A DNA stretch of 64,000 bases from Rhizoctonia solani. Lineage: Eukaryota > Basidiomycota > Agaricomycetes > Cantharellales > Ceratobasidiaceae. The stretch lies in assembly GCF_016906535.1 (NCBI RefSeq), contig NC_057371.1:806001-870000 (forward strand), written 5' to 3'. Made by a program: the position numbers and the translations under genes. This document shows, piece by piece, positions 12,514 through 24,886 of this stretch (positions are counted from its first letter, which is position 1; each line of letters starts with the position of its first letter). Below the pieces are notes generated by a model. That model was not told the DNA's origin, ran no database searches, and was given only the letters and a program-made list of their open reading frames with translations.

Positions 12514-14477
12514 TTATATTCCCCCCTCAAGCTCACGGCGGACCAACTCTCTAATTTCCCTTAATCCGAAAACCTCTAACTCCTTTGCCTTACGGGGTGT
12601 GGCCGATGCAAGGGAACTGCTGGATGGGCTGCCAGCGGCTAGTTTTGAAGTTCCCGTACTTTTAGAGCCGGTCCGGGCAGGTGTGGAAGGAGTCTGGACA
12701 CCAGAACCAGAAATACTCTTGTGGGCTGGGCTGGAGATCGGCTGTACAGAGCTCTTCGATCCGCTGGGGCTTGACAACTTGGTTGTTTTACCCGTTGCAA
12801 TTCCGGTACCTCGTTCAACCCACTCATCCCGCTCCACAATCCGAATCCGTAAGAACTTGGGGCACAACTCCGCAAGCATTCGAATTTCATCTTCAGCTTC
12901 TTGGGTAGTAACTCTAGACGCGCTGACAATCGATCGAGCGGCCTCTTTCAGGGGAATAACACGACGCGACGTAAACATAGCTAACAAAGTTTCGGCAGCG
13001 TCAGGGAGTCGAGCAAGCAAGCAGCGACGGCGAAGTTCGGCAGGGGTTGCCTCGGCAGTCCGAACTGTGTCAGTTTCGGCATCGTAGCCCAGTGTCACGG
13101 TTGTGGTCTTTCCTGAGGGTGTGGCAAGCCCACGTTGACGAAGTCGCTCAGCCAATGCAGCTTGACGAGGAGTCATAGGCACAGATGGCGTAGCATCTTT
13201 GTCTTTTCGAGGTGTTTGAGGGTCAACTCCTTGTGCTGATTTGAACAAGACTCGATTTGTGCACGGGGTGCAAGGCCGTGAATCACCAGATTCCGATGCA
13301 GATGAAGAGTACAATGATGGAGTCGTTGCAGGGGTAGGGGGGAGTGGGACGCCAGCAGCACGAGTTGTTGGTGTCATTGGGGGAGCCATGTCAAACAGGC
13401 GTTTATCTGTGGCAGGTGTCCCTGCCCCGCTGCGGTGAGCAGAGGTTGGCGTAGCAAAGATACCACCTTTCCGGTGACTGGGAGTGTTGAAAACGCTTCT
13501 ACCCGAGGATGGTGTACCGAAACCGCCTTGTCGGCGCGCAAATGTGGGTGTACTGATCGTACCACGACTTGGCGTGGAAAACATTCCTTTGGATGGTGTT
13601 TGAAGTATGCGTTGTGTACTTGGTGTTGACGTCATGGGTATTGATGAAAGTGGGGGAAGATCGGCAAATGGGATAGGGGGAATGGGAACTGGTGACAGAG
13701 ACCGGAGCCGTTTCGTCTTCCCGTTGGCCTTTGGTGTAACTTGAGAAACTTCGTGTAACTGTGTGGATCCTGCGTAAGAATAAAAAGATAACCGGCCCCC
13801 CAGTAGCATCTCACCTTGACCCACTGGTGAAGTTTGTCCGTCAACTCTTTTCGGCGTAAATGTGAATCTGCCGTCCATTTTGCCGCGGCACTAAGAGCTA
13901 CGCCAACCGAGTCATCGGACGTGACTTCGACTTTAATTCCTATCCCGTAGGCGGGGACACGACGACCTTCAGCTCGCTGAATTTGGGTTGTCGGTGTCAC
14001 AATTAAACCCATTCCTCCACGGAGCCAATCGGTCGGAGGTGGGGTGGGAGCCGGAGCAGATTTTCGAGGAGTGTTGGAGTCGAGGAATGGATTGTCTTCG
14101 CTGCTATCCTCTAGTGGACCTGTAGAGCGTATACCAGGCTTGGAGGCTTCATCAACAGACTGAGGGAGAGTACATCCGTCCCACTCCCAAAGCCAGCATA
14201 GACGACGGATTTCCTCCACTCCACAGCGAACACGGAGTCCTGCAGATTCCAGCGCAACTGTGTTGGTAATAGCAGGAAGGTGACCCGTGAGCTGGGACGG
14301 AGCTCGGGAGGAAGTTGCGAGGGACAAAGACAAACTTGTCTCGAGAGCAGTATGGATTGTAACCATGCGGGAAAGGTGAGAAGGAAGGGGTAGTGATTTG
14401 GCACGAGGGGTAATCGGTGAAGATGGAGAACCGGCCGGAGAAACAGTGAGTCCTCGCTTTGTCAATGGGGACGCCAT
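12514..14477 (-). CDS. CDT1: DNA replication licensing factor CDT1
   Basis: CDT1 loads the MCM2-7 helicase at replication origins in G1. Exon 1 (13815-14477) encodes MASPLTKRGL and the CDT1 core: LPSHLSRMVTIHTALETSLS, then EEIRRLCWLWEWDG, a signature of the geminin-binding/winged-helix domain, then RRVPAYGIGIKVEV. An intron at 13759-13814 joins KLHQWVK to LHEVSQVTPKANGK in frame; a nearer acceptor would be out of frame. Exon 2 carries many TP/SP motifs (TPSTQRILQTPSKG, GGFGTPSSGRS), likely CDK sites. The C-terminal winged helix that contacts MCM follows (LPDAAETLLAMF, RVTTQEAEDEIRMLAELCP). About 635 residues, with no frame break. An in-frame ATG at 14528 would add 17 residues. Confidence 0.87.
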
Positions 14478-14685
14478 GTTGCTGGCACATAAATGACATT
14501 GAGTTTTGAGATTCATTGCGGTCGACATTTGGACCTACTCAGCTATCTTCCTCTTGGGAGTCGTCGTAGACGGACTAGTGGCAATCTTACGCCGCTTCTC
14601 GGATTTTGTGATGGCCATTGTGAATATGTTGTGTTCAACTATGTGGTATTGTGAGATGTTCAAGAGCGTGCTACCTGGGTTATGT

Positions 14686-14698
14686 GGGGGGGGGGGGG
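14686..14698 (+). repeat. mononucleotide run (G13)
   Basis: Thirteen consecutive G about 210 bases upstream of the CDT1 start codon. Such tracts are length-variable and prone to base-calling error. Confidence 0.9.
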
Positions 14699-15710
14699 CT
14701 TATAGGCAGGGCTGAATCGGGCCATTAATATTAGTGACTGTTGGTTAGTTGCGTTTGTGAGGAATAAAACTCACATTTTCGCAACGCAGAGACGCAGGAA
14801 GCACACTCTTGTTGGTCACGGTCGTGTTGCTCAACAAACATCCGAATTGACCCTGAATAAATGATTGGTCATGTGATCGCGTCCGGTATTATAATCACCT
14901 TATTAGGTTTGACATTCCTTGTTCGCTCGTCAAGGACAAGGACCTGTCATTGCCTGATAAATATAGATGAAATTTGCCCAAAGAAAAGCCTTAAAGAAGC
15001 CAGTAACTCATATATATAGGCACTCTTGATGATTCTGAAATGTCAACTCCTGCAAACCAGGTATTTTCTGGTGCTTGAATTCCCATATTGAGATATAGGA
15101 AGAAGCTTTATTAGAGATCAAGCATAGCTGATCAATACTTCACTAAATTAGCTCACATCTATAAAGACAATCAGGGCTCGTTGTGAAGGAAATTTCAAGT
15201 GCTATACCCGGCCATTTCAAGTAACAGGATCAGTCGCCTATAGATCTACCACTCGAGCTTTGAGAGTACTTTGACGCGTACATGGGTGACTGTGTAAGCT
15301 ATCTACGTAACTCTAGATCTAACGCATATTTGAATATCATTTTCTCTTGGTTTGTTAGCACACGCTATAGTTCACTTTGAAGGATTATTTGACCAGTAAA
15401 TTTTCATGCTTGAAAGCGGCTTAATGTTATGGATCAACGGCATTCGGAACTCGAACTCGGTGCGAATGAGATCTAATGTATACCATACAGTAAAGATACA
15501 CATAATGGATCATATTCTGCTGTATGCTAAATTAATGTGAGCTTAACGGCCTCCGATGGACATGTCGAGTCAATTGTAAGAGAATGACTATAGTTACAGT
15601 TACAAATCACAGTACCTATTCGCTGACTCATCCCCGGCGCTTGTACGGCCCCGAGCGTTGCCCGCCGGGCGGTGGTGATGACTCCACCTTGACTAAGACC
15701 TCCCCAAAGG

Positions 15711-15719
15711 TATAAAAAG
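15711..15719 (+). promoter_or_regulatory. TATA-like box of the NF-X1 gene
   Basis: TATAAAAAG lies 69-77 bases upstream of the ATG at 15788. It is followed by a pyrimidine-rich stretch ending TTCTTACTTACTAGTGA just before the start. Position and sequence suit a fungal core promoter. Confidence 0.5.
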
Positions 15720-15787
15720 CCTCGAAAGTAGAAAACTTTACTAACAATCTAACTTACGCTCTAGTTCTAATTCTTACTTACTAGTGA

Positions 15788-18700
15788 ATGAGCACGCTTC
15801 CCGCCGATCGTGGGCCGCCCAACTCTGTGCCTTCAGCGGTTGCTGGAGCCACAACACCCCAATCTCGTAGGCCGAATCGTCGGGGAAGAGGTCGTAGAAA
15901 TAATTCTCCCCACCCCGATGATTCTAACGTTGGGACCGGACAAGCTCCGGTTTCAGCCTCTGAGACATCAGCCAATCGAGGCCGTCATCGCAATCGCCGA
16001 CCTCGCCAGGAGCGACCAAGGGCGGCTGGTGGCGAGTCTGCCCAGTTGCCACCCCATTTGGCCACTGAGAGTCAGGGAGATGTCTCTGCCGCCGAAAGCG
16101 CTGGATCCCATACTCAACCACGTCGCGGTGGTGGCAGTGGTGGAGGAAGAGGAAATCGTAACTCTAACCGCGGTGGAACCCAAACTGGACGTGGTGGGCG
16201 CCGCCAACACTTTGGCGCTCGTCTGACCGAAGGATCACCCAAATCCGCTGCTCCAGCTTCAGAGCCCGCGCCTCCACCACCAACCTCTGGCGATCTCACT
16301 TCAAGGCTCATATACTCGCTTACTCACAAGCACGACGCTGTCGACTGCCCGATATGCTTCAACCCAGTTCATCCAGCCCAACCGATATGGTCTTGTGCCC
16401 CTCCTCCCACTTTGATTGGAGACGCACCCGCTACGTGCTGCTGGACCATATTCCACATGAAATGCATTAAAGAATGGGCTCGTAAGTCTGTCGAAGCGAC
16501 TCGCGAAGCTTATCGCGCTCGAAACGTTGATCTCCCTGGCGAATGGCGCTGCCCCGGCTGTCAGACTAAACGTACCGTGATACCGCAGGCGTATGCATGC
16601 TTCTGTGCGAGAGTGACCAACCCTGCCCCCAGTCAACTTTCGACTCCTCACAGTTGTGGGGAGCCGTGTGCACGGGTTCGGAGAGAATGCGAACACGCTT
16701 GTCCCATGGCTTGTCATCCCGGTCCGTGCCCTCCTTGCTTGGTAAGTGTTAGCAGGGACTGCTGGTGTGGCAACAAAACTATTGTATCAAGATGCTCCGT
16801 CCTTAACAAGAGTTCTTTGAATGGCTCCGCTACGGTACCAACTCTGTCTTGTGGTCAACCATGTGGGCGATTGCTAGGATGCGAAAAGCACACTTGCCAA
16901 GTCGAATGTCACCCAGGACCTTGCACACCATGTCAGGTTGTGGATCTTGCTCAGTGTTACTGTGGAAAACACGAGAAGGAGATGCCTTGTGGAGCAGGGG
17001 TCTCTAGGGAGTGTAGAGTAGACGGAGAGGGTGCATGGGAAGGTAGATGGGAGTGTGAAGAAATTTGTGATCGGTGAGATATTCTGCTGAGGGGCCTTGC
17101 TAAACACGCTCACCATCGATATAGGATATTCAATTGCGGCCAACACAAATGCCAAAAAGTAAGCACCATATTACTGGTACATTCCTCTTTTCAACTTGCT
17201 CTATTTGATTATCCGTATCTCGAGCTACCCTGACGCTTTTCATGCTCACAGCCTTGTCACCCTCCTTCGAAGACTCCTTCCATTTGTCCCTTCTCACCCT
17301 CCCTCGTCACGACATGCCCTTGCACCAAAACTCCCCTTTCGGTTGAGCGAATCACTTGCGTCGATCCTATTCCTACTTGCTCTCAATCGTGTGGCAAAAT
17401 TCATTCGGAGTGCGGACATGCCTGCACCAAAGTCTGTCATACGGGCTCCTGTCCCCCATGTACGCTGCCTATCTCCGTCAAGTGTCGATGCGGAGAGACG
17501 ACTTCTCAAGTTCCTTGCAACGAACTTGCCGGTGGTCAACAAATTCTATGCCAGAAAACATGTAAAGCCCTGAGGGGATGTGGCCGACATGTATGCAACC
17601 GAGTTTGCTGCCCGCTGGCTGGAACTGCGGGAAAATCCAAGGGAAAGAGGAAGGTAGATCTTGGTGCTACAGGTGACACCGTGGATGATGATCCTGAGGG
17701 TTGGCACACTTGTGATTTGGTGAGCGCAAAGATACATTTATGAATTCTTAAGCCTTACTGTCATGATTTCAGATCTGCAACAAGAAACTCAGTTGTGGGA
17801 ATCATAACTGTATGCTACCTGACCACCGTGGTCCCTGCCCGAGGTGCCTACAGTCATCCTTTGAAGAACTCATCTGTCCTTGCAACCGTACGATAATCGA
17901 GCCACCTGTTCCATGCGGAACACGCATGAACTGTACCTACCCGTGTATCGAACCTCCACCACCATGTGGCCACCCACGAACTCCTCATACGTGCCACGCT
18001 GCTGAAGAAGGAAGTTTGTGTCCCCCTTGTCCGTATTTGACAAATCGACAGTGCGATTGCGGAAAAAGTCTTGTGCGGAATGTCCGGTGCTCGCAAGAAC
18101 GCACGTCATGCGGCGCCCCTTGCGGGAAGCCGCTTGACTGTGGATATCATTCTTGCGACCGAACTTGCCATGTTGGAGCCTGCGGGTCCTGTGCTCAGGT
18201 TTGCGGAAAGCCTCGAAAAAAATGGTATGCAAACCTTACCTCCGGCCACTATCACCGAGTCTAAATAACCTTTTATAGTGGGCATCCTTGCCCTGTTCCC
18301 TGTCATGCACCTTCCACTTGTCCATCAATCGATGCCGTACCTTGCCCAGAGGTTATTACCGTAACCTGTGGGTGTGGGCGCATCACCCAGCCCGCGCCGT
18401 GCGGAGCGTCCCGAATACTCAAATGCCAAGACGCATGCCTTGTCGCTAAACGCAATGTTAGGCTAGCTGAGGCTCTGGGAATTTCTGAGAGTGGGCGCTC
18501 CTCAAACCATAATCAAGTTACTTGGAGCCCAGAACTCGTTGCGTTCTCCAGGGTACCCGCCAATCAATCTTTTATCAAGAACATGGAAAAGGCACTGGCC
18601 GAGTACGTACCGTGGTTTATGTCTGAAATATGGTCTGGTTGACACCGTGATGTTAGCTTCGTTTCAGGAGACAAAAAAGCGCATGTATTGCCCCATATGC

Positions 18701-19249
18701 CTGAAGTTAGACGCAAGATCGTGATGGAAGTGGCCGAGGTATACCGGATCACTACGCAACTGGTCGATGAGGAGCCTAGGCGAAGGTACCTATATTGGGT
18801 ATATTTTCTGAATCACGTTGTTGACCTTCTCCCCCTATAGCATCCAACTTATTCGTAGGATTGACTCTCGTATTCCTGTGCCGTTGCTTTCTCAAGCTAG
18901 CGTGCCTACTCCGTCTCGTCTCGGAAGTTTAGGCGATCTACGAAAGCCTGCGATCGTTACTAAACCCACAACCCCAGGCGGACCTGTAGCTAGCGCCTGG
19001 AGGAGCGGGGCTTCCGGCGTCAGTGATCCAAATTTGAACGTTGCACCAAGAAGTATGGCAGCCAGCCCTGGCCCCCCGACATCGGGGAATATGCCAATAG
19101 GGTCTAGCGCTACAGTATGGGCCCGACCAAATCTCGGGCCCGTGGCTAGGACTTCAGTTCCGCCCCAAACGTCTCGGGTGGCGACAGAGACGCTAGCTCA
19201 GGCTGTCGAAACCAGGGAGGACATACCAGCCAACTGGGAGGACGAATGA
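15788..19249 (+). CDS. NF-X1-type zinc-finger protein (NFX1/FAP1 homologue)
   Basis: This is a nuclear regulator or putative E3 ligase of the NF-X1 family. The first 170 residues are Arg/Gly-rich (RGG-like). A RING/PHD-like finger follows (CPICFNPVHP .. CCWTIFHMKCIKEW .. WRCPGC). At least eight NF-X1 repeats come next, of the type CGEPCARVRRECEHACPMAC and CGHACTKVCHTGSCPPC, ending with CGHPCPVPCHAPSTCPS. An R3H-like domain sits near the C terminus (KKAHVLPHMPEVRRKIVMEV .. LIRRIDSRIPVPLL), then a Pro/Ser tail. About 1,030 residues in seven exons with 49-92-base introns. No frame break in 3.4 kb. The R3H signature R-x3-H reads R-x3-M here. In yeast FAP1 competes with rapamycin for FKBP12; that role is not implied. 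Confidence 0.88.
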
Positions 19250-20201
19250 GTTACACATTCCCAAATTAGATTAGGTCATAATATGTATAGTTTTGGTGGT
19301 TATGGCTAATACACAAATGTCATAAACCCGTCAAGATTTATTTCAATTGGTGCTGGTCTAGTCTCGCTGTGTCATTGACCGTCAAATCAAAGCGACCATC
19401 CATTAGATACGTGTGCCAAATGTATGTGTACCTCTACTGGGGGGCTTTTGTACTTATTCCGTACATAAAGTGGCTTTATGTAATATGAGCTAGCCGTCTT
19501 TGCAATGAGAGGTGCAGGCAGAAGCCGCGATATCGGAGTACAAGTGAACTTATGAGGGGAGCCCATATGTTGTGAGCCGAATTGAAAGGTTGATCGCAAA
19601 ATTCCACAATACACACTACTGGTTGCACACTGACAAAAAGGGAGTCCAAAGATTTGATAGTGTTAGCATGTGGCACCTGCGAATTCAATAGGCTATCATG
19701 CGCGTAAAACGACGATAGGCATTCGGGTTCGTGGCCACGTCTCTGACTCTGGTAGGACCCGAAAACGTGACCTAGTTCAGGAGCAGTGATCCCCTTGGCA
19801 GAACTCACCGGAGGAACACCATCTACATAAAGTTTGATGTTGAGCGGGTCGCGCTGAACCCCCCTTGAGTAGAAAATTTGCGTGCGTCAAGCATATTCGA
19901 ACTCCGACACAGAGAATACTAAACGTTCACTAAGGACTGATTGCTCGTTTGCTGCAAGCACTATAACATATTAAGAATCTATTAAATTACACCTAATTTA
20001 GTAAATACTACAAATTCAAAAACGCCTGCGGCCCGAAACACTGCGTATTTACGTCAAGACGCGTGGCGAATAACTGAGATTCTCAAGTCCATATATGCGG
20101 CCGGATTATTGATTCCTGGCTCTTCAGCATACCTAAGGATGAGTTGGCATTCTCCAAACCTCCAAGTCAAGAAATGCTCACTCGTTCTCTTTACAAATTA
20201 A
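19250..20201. other. intergenic between convergent genes
   Basis: About 950 bases between the 3' ends of the NF-X1 and cold-shock genes. Minus-strand frames of 75 and 110 codons (19387-19808) overlap each other and lack motifs. Nothing else was seen. Confidence 0.45.
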
Positions 20202-20470
20202 CTACTTCTTGACAACTTTCCTAGCTGACAATCGACCTTTGGTGTCGGTTTCAACCTCGAACTCGACGAGGTCGCCTTCAAGGAGTGACTTGTATCCATC
20301 CCCTATGATAGACTTAAAGTGAACGAAAACATCTTCTCCGCCGTCGTGAGGAGCGATGAATCCGTGTCCCTTGGCTAGAAAGAAATGCAGCGTCAGAAGG
20401 GACCGGTGCTTCGCATGACGCCCTACGTACCACCATTGAACCACCTCACGGACCCTAATTTAGTGGACAT
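20202..20470 (-). CDS. small cold-shock-domain nucleic-acid-binding protein
   Basis: The whole product is one cold-shock domain of about 69 residues: [12 protein letters not shown] in exon 1, then after an intron of about 60 bases [20 protein letters not shown] (RNP1 KGHGFI, RNP2 DVFVHF), and a C-terminal strand region ending SARKVVKK. Both RNP motifs that stack on single-stranded RNA/DNA are present. Its length equals that of bacterial CspA, and no glycine-rich tail is attached. The intron splits the codon after WFN, which confirms it is a eukaryotic gene and not bacterial contamination. Likely role: RNA chaperone or stress-related single-strand binding. The start at 20470 is the only ATG that gives the GSVRWFN strand. 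Confidence 0.87.
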
Positions 20471-21844
20471 AGTTAAGAGGGTGACTTTGAGAAGCTCAAT
20501 GTGAGAGACCTAGGTGTGGATTGAGAGGGGCTGAGGTATAACTCTGGCAAATGTCCCAGTTTTTGTACCCCCACACAAGCTATTATAAAGGGTCCTTCCG
20601 AAATTCCGGAATCGTTAAAGGTTAGATTATGCTTGTACATTATTACTAGTCTTAACAATTTATCGGTGCTCCTCTCCGCCACTCTGACACGATTTCTAAC
20701 TCCGCCCGGAGCCTAAGGAATAGATTAATATACTCAAGCCTAATTGTTTGTTCTCGGGTAACGCTCAAGTGGCGGTAGCACGCTAATTCTATAGTAGTTC
20801 ATTTTTGTGTGAAGCACAACGCTCTTCCAGCACAGCGATAGTCAGCTGCAATCGTACAGTATTATTTTCGCGCTTTCGACTTTGCTTGCCCCCGCGGACC
20901 AGCCCCCGCTATTGAGTCGATTAATAAATAAAACTGGCTAAACACAAAGTGGAGTAACTCATTTTTTTTGGCTAGCGCCCTTATGCTACGATCCTCATGT
21001 TAGCACATGTACATCGCAGGTGTGCCACGCGGAATACTAGAAAGGGTATATTTTAATGTCAGAATGCCGTCGATACACATAAAAGTCTCAGACAAACACA
21101 TCATAACACACGATCAAATCGTCATTGCGTTGCGGGGTGTATGCAGCGGGGCTTATGAATATAGATTATCCGAGAGATACACAAGCATACCATAAGCCGC
21201 ATAAAGGTACAATGATACTTACCTTCTGATTTCAGGGCCCGTGGCCGAGTCGAATTCATTTCTGCTACTGGATCTCCTATATTTTCTCAACAAATTTGCA
21301 GGTAGGGCGCGAGCTGTCGAACTGGGTTGTCTGTGCCTCTGGCTGCGGACAATACTTTGCAGGTACCCTATGATCAGCTAAATGGCGTGCGAGTTTTCCA
21401 ACATAAGTATTGATTAATGGTTATTGTGTGAGAAATCCGTTATGCGAGATCTTGAAGTGAATGATTGTTACCAGCTCAACCCGTTTTCTGGCCATGGTTA
21501 TGGGTGCCAGTTGGTGAATTATTGGTCCGAGACCCTGAGTGTAGATCGACAGCTATAGGCGCTGGATTTTTCCATGCCCCTATTTGCGAATTTTGCTTCT
21601 CTCCCATCATCTTTTTCGTTCAACATATACTTCTCACAATTATATGAACCAGCAATAATTTAATATCACCTGTATAATTTGCTCGTAAGTTTTTTTCTAG
21701 TTATAGAGAACCCATGTATGTTACTCAGTGCAGCATCTCAGCTCCCTTCGATACTACACTCTTTTGCCACAATTCATCCTTCTTGGGAGGAAGAGATTAC
21801 GTTGAACCTCTTCTCTTCGGAAGTTTTCTCTCCGAGGTGTAACT
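20471..21844. other. intergenic between divergent genes
   Basis: About 1.4 kb holding the promoters of the cold-shock and AXL2-like genes. Short frames (60-77 codons) have no motif. A pyrimidine-rich stretch (about 21730-21840) directly precedes the AXL2-like start. No repeat or RNA gene was seen. Confidence 0.45.
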
Positions 21845-24800
21845 ATGCGTATTGTCAAAGTCTTGATAGCGTTTCTTCCGGTGGTCGTTCAGGCAGCAAT
21901 TCCCCTATCTAGGCAGCATCCCCTCATAGCTCGTGTCAATCAACCTTATTCCTGGACTATTTCTCCATCCACTTTTGATAATACAAATTTCTCGAGTATC
22001 TTCCTTCGGACATCTCCAGGTTGGCTCATTTACGACAACGCTACGAGCACGTTCAGGGGCACCCCAACTCCAAAGGATATTGGAATTACTACAGTCCGTA
22101 TTTACAATCAATTTGGAGATAGCGATCGCTTCCAGCTCTATGTGTCCGACCTTCCACCACCTATCGTCAATATACCACTGGAGACTCAACTGGTCCCTGG
22201 GAATCCGTCAATCTCATCGGTATTTACATTTCCGGCTCCCAGTATTGGCGTTCGGGTTCCTCCGAAGTGGTCCTTTAGCATTGGCTTTGATGGATTCACG
22301 TTTATCACTCCCGATGAGCGTAATGTTTATTATGATGCCACCTTGGCTGATGGTTTACCCTTGCCCGATTGGATTGTCTTCAACAATCGAACGCTCACAT
22401 TTGATGGAGTAGCTCCCACCAATCGTAGCCCAAAGCTCTCGATTATACTTCACGGAAGTGACCGGTGGGGGTTCGGAGCAATCCAAGCACGATTCGATTT
22501 GGTTATTGGGCCGCGCACACATCTTCTGGGAGTTGACGGCACAACCGGTCTGGAAACCATCAATGTAACTGGAAGAACACCGTTTGCGCACTCAATCAAA
22601 ACATTTGGTGGATTAACGATCGACGGGATACCAGTAGTTGCTGCAAACATATCTCGCGTTGAAGTCAACGTTTCAACAGTCCCTTGGCTTGTCTTTAACA
22701 ATTTGACTCGCGTTCTCTCTGGAATACCACCCCTCTCGGCTATTGGAACCAACCTTGTTTTTCCCGTGTCTATTACCTCCGATTACAACGATACAGTGGA
22801 CACCAGCATCAAACTAAGTGTGTTGCCCTCGTGCTTTAGCTCGATGCCTATCCAGCCTGTGGCGGTGACGACAGGTACATTCATGACGTTTTCGCTCAAG
22901 GAGTATATTATGGGCGGGCCTTCAACCCGGCAACAATTATTACCGAATACAATCCACGTACAGCGTCATCCTGGCTCAGTTACGATGGTTCGAATGGCAC
23001 TCTGAGTGGTATTGTCCCGAAGTCCACAGGTTACAATGAGGTAAATGTTACGTTTAGCGCAACTGACTCGGAGACGCACGCCATATCGACTACGTCCTTG
23101 GTTCTATCTATTTCCCCTAATGCCACATTTGGACCAGAGGTTTGGGAAGATCGGCATGGACACGGTGTTGGCCATCGAGCAAAGACAGCAGTTCTGGTAA
23201 CCTTTTCTGTTATTGGTGGCGCTATATTCGTATGCTGTTTGCTCGCTCTCTGCCGGCGCTGTTGTGCAGTTCGCGATCCGTGCGAAGACGACGAGAATGC
23301 AAGCCAATGGAAAGGTCGGGGTGTCGTCCGGGTGGGTGCTCATTGCGCTGGCCAGATGGAAAAATCAGTACGGAGTGTTGAGTTAGGCCGAGCAAGCGGC
23401 GAAACGACCGTTGGATTGGAGGGAGGATATAAACTTACCTCTTCCGAGATCTTTCCGCCCCAGATACATGGCTCCAACCCTGGACGTAAGGCAATAGACG
23501 GTAAAGGAGTCGGTATCTTCCAGCGCCTGTCGGCCGCATCAAAATGGAAACTTCAAGATCATAGTTTGGGATCACAATTAGGTCGAGTTCGGCGATCTCA
23601 GATTTCTTGCCCTGTTTTGATCGACGACAATCGCATGCTGGGATTCACCGAGAATGTCTTTTTAGAGGGCAAACGGCGTTCAAATGGTTCTGAACAGGAC
23701 CTCGTTCAACATGGAAGACAGTGCCTATCTGGTGTACCAAACCACGTTCCGAGTTTTGAGCGGCCCGGGACCAAACCTGAGGCACATGGGAGACTGCTAT
23801 CACGCGAGAGTTCGACACAAATCATGTATGACCACACCAGCCGATCATTCAGTGAGTCTGACGAGAGCTCACTGACAAGTATTCCTCGTCGGAGATCCGA
23901 TTTTTTGCCTCCACGAGATCAACGGGTGGTAAGTGGCGATGAAAGCTATTGGATCTTATGATATGTAAATTGGTTTGGTAGGACGGATCCGAACAGCCGC
24001 GTCCCAGCACCGCTGGACCAGCACACTTTATTCGACCTTCAGTTTCTTCCGAAACCATTGGTAATGAACCTAGAGAGGCCGCGGTTATTGCCACCGCTGC
24101 CCGCCAGGTACTTCCCAGTATCGTTAGTACCACTTCAGTTGAGCACCCTGCGATACGGTCATCTATGGATTCGACTGGTTCTCAGAGCAAAGATATGACC
24201 GTCCCGTCCTCCCCTGGAAGCCTCAGTATAACCGTGTAGGACGACCACGATTGGTGCAACTTAATAGCGAGAAGAGGGTGCTGGCTTCAAATGAGGGGGC
24301 AAGCACTTCTCGAAATCGCTCCCAGAAGGCTGTGATAAATAATCTGTCCCGAGCAAGTGAAGGCAACAATGAACCCAACCAACTCCACCAAGACAGACGT
24401 TTATCCCTAGGTGTCCGTTATGTCCCATCCTTGGACGATGGCATAGATATTGGATCTGCTGTATTCTATATGACTCCTTCTGTAGGAACGGCACCTTCTC
24501 CTGTGACTGGACCGGGAAAGTCGCCTACTTTACTCGGCGAATGCATAGGACCCCCCAAGGCTATAATACATTCGCTGAACCCAGACGTTAACAACACTGC
24601 ACCAATTCGCACATCATCTCGTTGTTCAAAGATCCCGATTGGGACTCCGTTTGCAATCTCGGTTCCCTTCGAGATTATCCCCTCTCGAGGCGCGGAGATA
24701 TCGGTCCGCCAACAGAACGGGAAGCCTGTCCCAGCTTGGATTAACTTGGACCAACGTGATGTCGAGCTATGGGGAGTTCCTTTGAAAGAACACCTGGGAA

Positions 24801-24886
24801 CCCACTTGTTAGAAATCTTGGAAGGTACGAAGGAGGGTCAACGGGTTGTGGCTAGAATGTCTCTTGAGGTGGTCCAGTGGGAGTGA
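21845..24886 (+). CDS. AXL2-like cadherin-fold single-pass membrane protein
   Basis: A signal peptide (MRIVKVLIAFLPVVVQAAIP) is followed by an extracellular part with repeated Ig/cadherin-like (CADG, dystroglycan-type) modules, marked by PGWLIYDNATSTFRGTP, PDWIVFNNRTLTFDGVAP, PWLVFNNLTRVLSGIPP and SSWLSYDGSNGTLSGIVP. A transmembrane helix lies at VLVTFSVIGGAIFVCCLLAL with a CRRCC juxtamembrane stretch. The cytoplasmic tail of about 500 residues ends in a conserved block (IPIGTPFAISVPFEI .. VELWGVPLKEHLG). This is the layout of yeast Axl2/Bud10, the axial bud-site marker. One intron removes the in-frame stop after ESYWIL (about 23930-23980). Two one-base breaks (CC at 22919-22920, CCCC at 24211-24214) must be bridged. 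About 990 residues. The role in a basidiomycete is unknown; cell-surface polarity is inferred. Confidence 0.78.

Larger units (their letters stand above)
14478..15787. other. intergenic with a 13-G run
   Basis: About 1.3 kb between the divergent CDT1 and NF-X1 genes. It contains a run of 13 G at 14686-14698 and otherwise AT-rich unique sequence. It should hold both promoters. No RNA gene or transposon part was recognised. Confidence 0.5.
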
